A stretch of 64,000 nt of DNA, taken from the NCBI RefSeq assembly GCF_031127835.1, contig NZ_JARXHX010000021.1, positions 20,445 to 84,444 of the forward strand. Reading direction: 5' to 3'. This document shows, in pieces, positions 54,533 to 61,903 of this stretch (position 1 is its first letter; every line of letters begins with the position of its first letter). Source of the DNA: Pelagicoccus sp. SDUM812002 (GTDB taxonomy: Bacteria > Verrucomicrobiota > Verrucomicrobiia > Opitutales > Opitutaceae). The notes under the pieces are model-generated. The model worked only from the letters and a program-made list of their open reading frames with translations, searched no databases and was not told the DNA's origin. A program made the position numbers and the translations under genes.

Positions 54533-55235
54533 GGAAACATCGATCTTAGTGGTAGGAGCACACCCAGATGACATCGAGTTTGGTTGTGGCGCGATTTTGT
54601 TGAAGGAAGCCGAATTAGGGAGCCGTATTCATTTTCTGGTTTGCTCGAAAGGAGAATCGGGGAGCAATGGCACTCCCGAGGAGCGTAAGAAGGAGAGCCA
54701 AGCTGCTGCAGCTCGGTGTGGAGCCAGCGTAGAGTTCATCGACTGCGGCGGTGACGGTAAGATTGTGGCGACCCCAGAAAACGCTTTGAGTATCGCTCTC
54801 AAGATTAGGCAGACCAAAGCCAATATCCTGCTGGCTCCAAGCCTGGTGGAAAACCAACACCCAGACCATCCTGTAATTGGAAATTTAGCACGGGATGCAG
54901 CTCGGCTCGCTCGATACGCAGGGATCGCTGAGTTGTCTGAACTGAAGCCCCATGCCATCGAGTCGCTTTATTACTACGCGATTACCCCAAGCGCTGAACC
55001 AACTCCGCAACAACCCTTCGTTTTCGACGTTTCATTGCAGATCGATGCTTGGCGGGAAATGATGAATTGCCATCGGTCTCAAATGAAAACCCGCCGCTAT
55101 TTAGAGCTTCAGGTTTCGCGGGCGAGGTCTTTGGGACTGCAAACCGGGTGCGAATACGCTCAAGCCCTTTGGCCGAACGATCCCGTTCTGGTGAATGGGT
55201 TGAATTCGGCACCGCGTGGGATTCGTTTGTTCTAG
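54519..55235 (+). CDS. bshB1: Bacillithiol biosynthesis deacetylase BshB1
   Basis: A 238-residue PIG-L/LmbE zinc deacetylase that converts GlcNAc-malate to GlcN-malate. Metal motif VGAHPDDIEFGCGA and HPDHPVIGNLA supply ligands; FLVCSKGESGSNGTPEERKKES is typical of BshB1. The ATG at 54519 is preferred; a TTG further upstream is possible but overlaps more of the preceding gene. Stop followed directly by the GTG of bshA. Confidence 0.93.
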   Translation: MSESKETSILVVGAHPDDIEFGCGAILLKEAELGSRIHFLVCSKGESGSNGTPEERKKESQAAAARCGASVEFIDCGGDGKIVATPENALSIALKIRQTKANILLAPSLVENQHPDHPVIGNLARDAARLARYAGIAELSELKPHAIESLYYYAITPSAEPTPQQPFVFDVSLQIDAWREMMNCHRSQMKTRRYLELQVSRARSLGLQTGCEYAQALWPNDPVLVNGLNSAPRGIRLF

Positions 55236-56372
55236 GTGCACTCCGACAAACTCCTCAAAATCGGCATCGCCTGCTACCCGCTAGTGGGAGGCAGCGGAAT
55301 ACTCGCCTCGGCTCTGGCAATGGAGCTCGCTGCTCGAGGCCACGATGTTCACGTTTTCAGTTACGCGAAGCCGGTACGCTTGGATACGAGTTTGCCCCGT
55401 ATCAAGTTTCACCCAGTTGCGGTTTCCAAGTACAAGCTTTTCGAATACGCAGACTATACGTTACCCCTCGCAGTGAAGATCGCCGAGGTCGCGGATCAGG
55501 CGCATCTTGACATCATCCATGCTCACTACGCGGTACCGCATGCGACAGCTGCCTATATCGCCAAGCGAATGGCGAAGCAGGACCGTCTCCGGATCGTAAC
55601 GACCTTGCATGGCACAGATACGACTTTGCTTGGGCGGGATCCGAACTACCGACGAGCCATCGAGTATTCGCTACAGCACTCGGATCGAGTGACCACGGTT
55701 TCGGATAGCCTGAGACGCGCCACGGAGGAAGTTTTCGACGTAGGCAAGCAAGTCGAGGTGATCCATAATTTCTACACGCCGGGGCAACCGACCTCGACGC
55801 GGGAGAAGATGCGCGAGGAGTTGGGAGTCGGAGATTGCTTCACCCTGTTTCACGCTTCGAACCTGCGCTCGGTCAAGCGAATCGACCTTCTGCTAGAATC
55901 GGTGGCACGGTGCCGTCTTCGCTCCCGCCTGAAGCTTATCATCCTTGCAGGTAACTCGTTTGACAGCTTTGCCGAGAAAGTTGAGGAGCTGGGATTGGAG
56001 GAGACGGTGATCGTTAGGGAAAATGGGTATCCGGTGGAGGACTACATCGAGGCCAGCGATTTGGGGATTTACACTTCCGAGACGGAGAGTTTCTGCCTCA
56101 GCATCCTGGAGGGAATGTTCCTCGGAAAGGCTTCTTTGGCCTTTCGTGTGGGAGGAATTCCCGAAGTGATGGAAGAAGGACGTTCCGGTTTGCTTTGCGA
56201 GTTTGGAGATTGCGATGGAATGGCTGCCAAAATCGACTCGTTGATCGAAAACCCCGAACGCGCCCGGACGCTAGGGAGGGCCGCGAAGGAGCGAGCGGAG
56301 CTGCGTTTCACGGCTGAGCGTATCGTTCCGCAGTACTTAGCTTGTTACGAGAAAGCCTTAGCGGGCGATTAG
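55236..56372 (+). CDS. bshA: Bacillithiol glycosyltransferase BshA
   Basis: A 378-residue GT4 retaining glycosyltransferase joining GlcNAc (from UDP-GlcNAc) to L-malate, the first step to bacillithiol. Motifs: YPLVGGSGILASALAMELAARGHDVHV, IIHAHYAVPHATAAYIA, TTLHGTDTTLLGRD, HASNLRSVKRIDLLLES and the UDP-sugar site SETESFCLSILEGMFLGKASLAFRVGGIPEV. GTG start, zero-nt spacing to bshB1. With the compact BshC-like and BshB1 proteins it makes a complete candidate pathway. Confidence 0.95.
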   Translation: MHSDKLLKIGIACYPLVGGSGILASALAMELAARGHDVHVFSYAKPVRLDTSLPRIKFHPVAVSKYKLFEYADYTLPLAVKIAEVADQAHLDIIHAHYAVPHATAAYIAKRMAKQDRLRIVTTLHGTDTTLLGRDPNYRRAIEYSLQHSDRVTTVSDSLRRATEEVFDVGKQVEVIHNFYTPGQPTSTREKMREELGVGDCFTLFHASNLRSVKRIDLLLESVARCRLRSRLKLIILAGNSFDSFAEKVEELGLEETVIVRENGYPVEDYIEASDLGIYTSETESFCLSILEGMFLGKASLAFRVGGIPEVMEEGRSGLLCEFGDCDGMAAKIDSLIENPERARTLGRAAKERAELRFTAERIVPQYLACYEKALAGD

Positions 56373-56458
56373 TTTACCTGTAAAGTTAGTTAAGTGGCTT
56401 TGCTTAGATTGGGGCTCGGAACTCGCTTTATGGCGATGTACCGGTTGAGTGGTTAGCT

Positions 56459-56824
56459 ATGTCTAACACGGACGAGGATACCCCAATCGCTGCTCTGAAG
56501 ACCCGAGTTGCTGAGTTTGCCCGAGACCGCGAGTGGGAGCAGTTCCACACGCTCAAGAACCTCAGCGTAGCTCTGGCGGTGGAGGCTGCCGAATTGATGG
56601 AGCCCTTTCAATGGTTGGAAGGAGAACAGTGTGATGAGCTTTTGCGAGACCCTGCCAAGCGTGAAGCGGTGGAAGACGAGCTTGCCGACGTGGTCATCTA
56701 TGCTTTGCAGATTGCCAATCGCGGTGGCGTCGACCTAGCCGTAGCCATTGATCGGAAGATGAAAAAAAACGCCCGCCGCTATCCGGTCGATTTAGCCAAG
56801 GGAAACTCTGACAAACGGAGTTAA
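56459..56824 (+). CDS. MazG-like nucleotide pyrophosphohydrolase
   Basis: A 121-residue protein of the MazG/iMazG all-alpha NTP pyrophosphohydrolase superfamily. The metal motif is LAVEAAELMEPFQWL (ExxE) and VEDELADVVIYALQIANRGGVDL (ExxD), the core of the four-helix fold. It probably hydrolyses modified or noncanonical (d)NTPs. Starts ~86 nt after bshA and 12 nt before the FIST gene, possibly in the same transcript. Confidence 0.88.
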   Translation: MSNTDEDTPIAALKTRVAEFARDREWEQFHTLKNLSVALAVEAAELMEPFQWLEGEQCDELLRDPAKREAVEDELADVVIYALQIANRGGVDLAVAIDRKMKKNARRYPVDLAKGNSDKRS

Positions 56825-56836
56825 GCTTCATTTGAG

Positions 56837-57961
56837 ATGCCAATAAAGAGCAGTTCAAGTATTGCAGTATCGGACCTAGCTTCAGGCCTTGCCGAGGTCG
56901 CGTCGCAGCCGGGTGTCGCCTCTCTTCTAGTGCTCGCTTGTGACGGAAATGGCTACGCTGCCGAGTCGGTCGATCCGATTCTGAAGGCTCAGAAACTTCC
57001 GGTTGCAGGGGGAGTCTTCCCGCAGATCATTTCCGGCACGACCCGCATGGAGAAAGGCTTCGTTATTGTGGGTTTGAGCGAGCCTCTGCAGGTCGAAACG
57101 ATCCCGGGTCTCAGCGTTGTCGAGGATGGGTTCGAGGACCGTCTTGAAAGCCTTGATGTCGACCTGTCAAAAACCCGCACGGTGATGGTGTTCGTGGATG
57201 GCTTGTCCACTCGCATCAATGACTTGGTCGAGGACCTATTTGCGGTTTTTGGCTTGGAGGCGAACTACATTGGCGGAGGAGCTGGATCTTTGAGTTTGGA
57301 GCAACGGCCGTGCCTGTTCACTAATCGAGGGATGGTCATGGATTGCGCCGTTTTAGCATTTACTAACATGCAGACAGGAATTGGGGTTTCGCATGGCTGG
57401 CAGGATTTGGAAGGACCTTTCGAGGTAACTGAGTCTCGTCGGAACACCGTGGTATCGCTCGATTGGCAGCCGGCTTACGAGGTCTATCGCGAAACGGTAG
57501 AGGCCCATGCAGGCAATGTTTTTGCCAGCAAGGATTTTTTTGAGATCGCGAGCAGCTATCCTTTTGGGATCAGTCGCCTTGCCGCGGAGAAGATCGTGCG
57601 GGATCCTGTTTCGTTGGGACCGAACAACGAGATCGTCTGTATAGGAGAAGTACCACAGCAGGCCTTCGTCCACATCCTAAAGGGAGACCCTGCTTCCCTT
57701 ATCGCCGCGGCCAAAGAAGCGCTTCGCAGAGGGCGTGACTCGTTTGAAGGACGCGTAGACCGGCGAGCGGTATTTCTTGTCGATTGCATTTCTCGCTACC
57801 TCTTCCTCGGGGCGGAATTCGTCCGCGAGCTGGAAGCCCTCTCGATTGACACGAAGACGCCAACTTTTGGCGTGTTGAGCTTGGGAGAGATTGCCAATAA
57901 TCGAAAAGACTACTTGGAATTTTATAACAAGACGGCCGTCGTGGCTGTGATCGAAGCCTAA
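56837..57961 (+). CDS. FIST-domain sensory protein
   Basis: A 374-residue protein with FIST_N (~20-215) and FIST_C (~220-370) domains: GVASLLVLACDGNGYAAE, PVAGGVFPQIISG, ANYIGGGAGSLSLEQRPCLFTNRGM, WQPAYEVYRE and FLVDCISRYLFLGAEF. FIST domains are thought to bind small ligands, perhaps amino acids. Its TAA stop overlaps by 1 nt the ATG of the adjacent histidine kinase, so it is probably the ligand-sensing partner of that kinase. Confidence 0.88.
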   Translation: MPIKSSSSIAVSDLASGLAEVASQPGVASLLVLACDGNGYAAESVDPILKAQKLPVAGGVFPQIISGTTRMEKGFVIVGLSEPLQVETIPGLSVVEDGFEDRLESLDVDLSKTRTVMVFVDGLSTRINDLVEDLFAVFGLEANYIGGGAGSLSLEQRPCLFTNRGMVMDCAVLAFTNMQTGIGVSHGWQDLEGPFEVTESRRNTVVSLDWQPAYEVYRETVEAHAGNVFASKDFFEIASSYPFGISRLAAEKIVRDPVSLGPNNEIVCIGEVPQQAFVHILKGDPASLIAAAKEALRRGRDSFEGRVDRRAVFLVDCISRYLFLGAEFVRELEALSIDTKTPTFGVLSLGEIANNRKDYLEFYNKTAVVAVIEA

Positions 57962-59145
57962 TGCTACTGCGCGCGGAAGAACAGCAGATCTACTATGAGA
58001 TTTCCATGTCGATCGGTACAGGCTTGGAATATCGGAAGATGCTCAAGGACTGCTTGGGCAAGTACCTTCGTAAGCTGAATTTATCGGCCGGCTGCCTTCT
58101 ACGGACGATCGAGAGGGTCGACGGGGCCATCGAGTTAGAGCCGTTTTACCAGCTGCCCAAAAAAGCGGCTGCGAATCGAGCGATCCACATCGTGAACACC
58201 TTTCTGCAGCGGAGCTACGACCCTCAAGGCCTCGGTGATCTCAAAAAGGAGCTGCCGTTTTCGCACAGCACAATGGATGAGGAGTACGCTTATTTCTTTT
58301 CCCTGCCGGACTTTGGTATCCTCGTTTTGGTGAAGAGTGGTGGGCCATTAGACGAGCACACTATCAATGCCTTGGCTGCACTGAATGCTAAACTCGCGAA
58401 CGCATTGAACGCCTGCCTGCAAAAGGAGGCGCTTGTTGAAAGCGAACACCGCTTGGCGGAAGCGAACGAGCGGCTGGCGGAGTTCGACGCGGACAAGCTT
58501 TCCTTCATTCAATACATCTCGCATGAGCTCAACACTCCACTCAATTGGATAGGTAGCTTGAACATGATGGAGAGCAAGTCTCTCAGCCCCGAGAATGCTC
58601 GGTACCTAGACTTCGTGCGCAAAGGCTTCAGCCGTATCTCTACGCTTGCCCAGCTAGCCAGCTCCTATTTCGAAGAAGCGCGGCAAAAGCGGCGAGGAGA
58701 AATGCAGCAGCTCGATTTGCGGGAACTCGAGTCGGCCTTGCAGGCTACTCTGATGCCGAAACTGGTTTCGAAAGAACTTACCCTGATCTTCGAGGGAGAT
58801 TGGGAGGGCTACCTGGTCGCTGACAAGGAGGGTCTCGTGTTCGTCTTGCAGGTCATCTTGGAAAACGCGGTCAACTTCTCTGCATGGGAGCAGAGTATCC
58901 GCATCAGCTTCGAACGGGCGGACGATAAGGGGACCTTCAGCGTAACGGATCGAGGCGTTGGCATCGAGGCGGAGGATTTGCGGAAGGTTTTTAAACCCTG
59001 CCAGATGCCCGAACACAAACGCAGCGAAGGCGGCTATGGATTTAGCCTACCGAGGGTCAATCTCATCTGCGAAGCGAATGAATGGAGTCTCTCTGTCAAA
59101 AGCGAAGGGCAGGGAAGAGGTTCTTGTTTTTCCCTAAGCCTTTGA
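57961..59145 (+). CDS. Cytoplasmic histidine kinase partnered with FIST protein
   Basis: A 394-residue kinase with no membrane segment. Residues ~1-150 form a GAF-like domain of unclear class. The HisKA H-box has His188 in FIQYISHELNTPLNW; the HATPase has FVLQVILENAVNFSAWE, VTDRGVGIEAEDL and GGYGFSLPRVNLI. Translation is coupled to the FIST gene (TAATG). No response regulator gene is adjacent, so the downstream partner is unknown. Chemical input probably comes from the FIST protein. Confidence 0.88.
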   Translation: MLLRAEEQQIYYEISMSIGTGLEYRKMLKDCLGKYLRKLNLSAGCLLRTIERVDGAIELEPFYQLPKKAAANRAIHIVNTFLQRSYDPQGLGDLKKELPFSHSTMDEEYAYFFSLPDFGILVLVKSGGPLDEHTINALAALNAKLANALNACLQKEALVESEHRLAEANERLAEFDADKLSFIQYISHELNTPLNWIGSLNMMESKSLSPENARYLDFVRKGFSRISTLAQLASSYFEEARQKRRGEMQQLDLRELESALQATLMPKLVSKELTLIFEGDWEGYLVADKEGLVFVLQVILENAVNFSAWEQSIRISFERADDKGTFSVTDRGVGIEAEDLRKVFKPCQMPEHKRSEGGYGFSLPRVNLICEANEWSLSVKSEGQGRGSCFSLSL

Positions 59146-59279
59146 AGGGCAGCCGCTCGTGTCTGGCAGGTCGCGACAAACTGGATGAAGCGCTGCAAAT
59201 CTCCTCGGACTTCGCATTGACTTAGGAGCAGGCAGCAGCTTTTTTCCCAATTGCGACTGGCGAAGCAAAGGCGGGATTG

Positions 59280-59345
59280 ACCGCTGGGAAGCGGTTCAGT
59301 TCTATCGCGCGCCTGGGTAGAACTTTTCAGAGAAAAACCGCTTCC
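59280..59345 (+). promoter_or_regulatory. Structured glyA leader RNA, alternative pairings
   Basis: ACCGCT-GGGA-AGCGGT (59280-59295) is a tight hairpin. Its right arm is inside GGAAGCGGTT (59287-59296), which is also perfectly complementary over 10 nt to AACCGCTTCC (59336-59345), 15 nt before the glyA ATG. Between them GTTCTA (59299-59304) pairs with TAGAAC (59318-59323). The two pairings of the first segment exclude each other, as in a riboswitch or attenuator. No known aptamer sequence is recognised. Confidence 0.55.
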
Positions 59346-59360
59346 AAATAGAGAATCATC

Positions 59361-60890
59361 ATGAGTGAAACCACCGCCGCCTCACCACTGCAGGACTACT
59401 TGTCCTCCCGTTCATTCGAGTCTATCTCGCCCGCTATGGTTAGCTATCTCGCTAATTTGCAGCAGGTTGCAGAAGTGAACCCGGGAATTGCCCGTTCGAT
59501 TGTCAAGGAGCTCGAAGACCAACGCAGCAATCTCAAGCTCATCGCCTCCGAGAATTACACCTCCACCAATACACAGGCTGCCATGGGCAATTTGTTGACC
59601 GACAAGTATGCAGAGGGATTCGCTGGCTCTCGGTACTATGCGGGTTGCGACAACATCGACGATATCGAGTCGGAAGCTTGCCGCCTCGCTTGCGAACTCT
59701 TCAAGGCAGAGCACGCCTACGTGCAGCCGCACTCTGGTGCGGACGCGAACATGATCGCCTTTTGGGCAATTCTCCAAGCCAAGGTCGGCGTTCCAACCAT
59801 GGAAGCCCTGGGCGAACCGAATCCGGCGAAACTTTCCCGCGAAGACTGGAACAAGGTTCGTGCAGCCATGGGCAACCAGCGCATGCTCGGCCTCGACTAC
59901 TACTCAGGCGGGCACCTCACTCACGGATACCGCTTCAACGTATCTGCCCAATTCTTCGATGCCTACAGCTATTCCGTTAGCGAAGAAACAGGCCTGCTCG
60001 ATTACGACGCTCTCGAAAAGCAAGCCGAAGAGGTGAAGCCACTCATCTTGCTCGCAGGTTACTCCGCTTATCCTCGCAAGGTAAACTTCCGCCGCATGAA
60101 GGAAATCGCTGACAAGGTGGGCGCCGTTCTCATGGTCGACATGGCCCACTTCGCAGGTCTGGTAGCTGGCGATGTTTTCGAAGGTGACTTTAACCCGATG
60201 CCATTTGCGGACGTTGTTACATCCACAACCCATAAGACGCTTCGCGGTCCACGCGGCGGGATCGTTCTTTGTAAGAAGGAGTTTGCCGAATTCGTAGACA
60301 AGGGCTGTCCGCTCGTTATCGGTGGCCCGCTTCCGCACGTCATGGCAGCCAAGGCGATCGCTTTCCAAGAAGCACTCAAGCCAGAGTTCAAGGAATACGC
60401 GGCCAAGGTGGTGGAAAACACGAGCGCGATGGCGGATGCGATGATCGCGGAAGGTCTGAACATCGCCACCGGCGGATCGGACAACCACCTGCTTTTGATC
60501 AACGTGACCAGCTTCGGCCTCAACGGGCGCCAGGCGGAAGCGGCAGTTCGCGAAGCCGGTGTTACCTTGAATCGCAACTCGCTGCCTTTCGACCCTAACG
60601 GCCCTCACTACACAAGTGGTCTCCGAGTCGGTGCTCCAGCAGTCACCTCGCTCGGCATGGGCGTCGAGCAGATGAAGGAGATTGCGTCGATCTTTAAGCT
60701 GATCCTTTCCAACACCAAGCCTGCGACGATCGCCACCGGCAAAAATGCCGGCCAGCAGAGCAAGGTGAAGTACGAGCTTTCTGACGAAGTCATAGCTGAA
60801 GCCCGCGGCCGCGTGAAGGCGTTGCTCGACGAGTTCGTCCTCTATCCAGAGATCGACCTCGATTTCCTCAAGGCGAGTTTCGGCGGCTAA
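59361..60890 (+). CDS. glyA: Serine hydroxymethyltransferase, long form
   Basis: A 509-residue PLP enzyme that interconverts serine and glycine with tetrahydrofolate. The PLP lysine lies in TSTTHKTLRGPRGG; other motifs are SENYTSTNTQAAMGNLLTDKYAEG, YVQPHSGADANMIA and VDMAHFAGLVA. Normal SHMT is ~420 residues; here an insert follows HSGADANMIAFWAIL (VPTMEALGEPNPAKLSREDW region) and the N-terminus is longer. This resembles the ~500-residue chlamydial enzyme, a PVC trait. Translation starts downstream of a structured leader. Confidence 0.96.
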   Translation: MSETTAASPLQDYLSSRSFESISPAMVSYLANLQQVAEVNPGIARSIVKELEDQRSNLKLIASENYTSTNTQAAMGNLLTDKYAEGFAGSRYYAGCDNIDDIESEACRLACELFKAEHAYVQPHSGADANMIAFWAILQAKVGVPTMEALGEPNPAKLSREDWNKVRAAMGNQRMLGLDYYSGGHLTHGYRFNVSAQFFDAYSYSVSEETGLLDYDALEKQAEEVKPLILLAGYSAYPRKVNFRRMKEIADKVGAVLMVDMAHFAGLVAGDVFEGDFNPMPFADVVTSTTHKTLRGPRGGIVLCKKEFAEFVDKGCPLVIGGPLPHVMAAKAIAFQEALKPEFKEYAAKVVENTSAMADAMIAEGLNIATGGSDNHLLLINVTSFGLNGRQAEAAVREAGVTLNRNSLPFDPNGPHYTSGLRVGAPAVTSLGMGVEQMKEIASIFKLILSNTKPATIATGKNAGQQSKVKYELSDEVIAEARGRVKALLDEFVLYPEIDLDFLKASFGG

Positions 60891-61270
60891 GCCGCTGCCG
60901 CTGCGCAGTAACGTTTCGGAACCAAGGCGCGCTCACCCTAGACGGGGGGCGCGCCTTTTCGTATCGGAGCGGTATGCCTAGGCACATCGGGAGGGTTATT
61001 TTAGAAAGGAGTGGTCTTGAGCACCATTCCCTTGAACCTGTGGAAACGACTTTTACAGGTCCGAAACCTCTCGGGACCTATTGACACCGTCGCTTTGCAC
61101 GCAAGAGCCAAGGCTTTGTAAAACGATTCCGAAAGGGCCTCAAGATCCTAGTGTTTTCACTGATTTTCGGTGGGAAGGGAAAATCCGATTTAAGCTTTTA
61201 GTGTCGTGTCCGATCTGACAGGGACCGCGCTGCATACTCAGTCGGCGCTGAGTACCTCCCTTAACCGAAA
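60891..61270. other. glyA terminator and structured leader of TonB-C gene
   Basis: No gene. The glyA terminator lies at 60924-60960. Further on, ACCTGT (61036-61041) pairs with ACAGGT (61055-61060), and AGGTCC (61057-61062) pairs with GGACCT (61074-61079); these helices overlap and exclude each other. TACTCAG-TCGGCG-CTGAGTA (61235-61254) is a perfect hairpin ending 17 nt before the ATG at 61271. No Shine-Dalgarno sequence is seen there. Confidence 0.5.
60924..60960 (+). terminator. Rho-independent terminator after glyA
   Basis: AAGGCGCGC (60924-60932) pairs with GCGCGCCTT (60949-60957), loop of 16 nt, followed by TTC. Located 34 nt past the glyA stop. Confidence 0.85.
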
Positions 61271-61837
61271 ATGAACGCACACTACATACGCCTTGTCGCC
61301 TTGGCCGCTTTTGGACTCTCTTCCATTCTCGGGGCCTTTGCGGATGTTTACATCAAGGCAGATGGCACTTCGTACGATGGATACATCTACAAGGTTTTAG
61401 GTGGCTCGGTCTACCTGCGAGTAGGGGAGGACAAGATCGCCGCGGCCGTTTCCGAGTTTGATGCGGATTCGCGAGCTGCGATCGATGAATGGACCAAGGA
61501 GAATCCGCTTAAGGTGGACGTATACACGAAATGGGATGTGCAGCCAGCTATCAAGGCGAGCTCGATGCCATCGCTTCCCGAGCAGTTTCTCGCCGAAGAA
61601 TTTAAAGGGCTTGTCTCGGTAGACCTCGTTTTGAACGAAGCTGGACAAGTAATCCACGCCTCGATCAAGAAGTCGACCCATACAGATCTCGAAGCACCCT
61701 CTCTGGAAGCTGCAAAAACCTGGATTTTCGAACCTGCCAAAGTTGGAGGAAAGTCGGTTCGATCGAAGCTTCGAATACCATTCAAGTTTGTAAACAACCC
61801 ACCGCCCCCTCAGGCCGAGGAGGCATCTCTCAGCTAG
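61271..61837 (+). CDS. Exported SHD1-like/TonB C-terminal domain protein
   Basis: A 188-residue protein with a signal peptide (cleavage near AFA-DV). Residues ~25-80 resemble the SHD1 domain frequent in PVC bacteria (DGTSYDGYIYKVLGGSVYLRVG, SEFDADSRAAIDEW). Residues ~95-175 form a TonB_C domain (LVSVDLVLNEAGQVIHASIKKST, AKTWIFEPAKVGGKSVRSKLRIPFKF). It lacks the membrane anchor and proline-rich linker of true TonB proteins, so it likely does not transmit energy. It is 66 nt upstream of the chemoreceptor gene. Function unknown. Confidence 0.78.
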   Translation: MNAHYIRLVALAAFGLSSILGAFADVYIKADGTSYDGYIYKVLGGSVYLRVGEDKIAAAVSEFDADSRAAIDEWTKENPLKVDVYTKWDVQPAIKASSMPSLPEQFLAEEFKGLVSVDLVLNEAGQVIHASIKKSTHTDLEAPSLEAAKTWIFEPAKVGGKSVRSKLRIPFKFVNNPPPPQAEEASLS

Positions 61838-61903
61838 TATCCGGTCGGAGACTACGCCTAAGACTCTCAAAAACTAAGCAACACATCACATCCCACCTGT
61901 AAA

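Noticed and set aside
59146..59360. Known glycine or tetrahydrofolate riboswitch ahead of glyA
   Set aside because: None of the conserved aptamer sequences is present; only the alternative helices described as a candidate leader.
60960..61270. c-di-GMP-I (GEMM) riboswitch ahead of the TonB-C/chemoreceptor genes
   Set aside because: A GCACGCAAGAGCC stretch recalls the aptamer, but the conserved core and tetraloop receptor do not follow.
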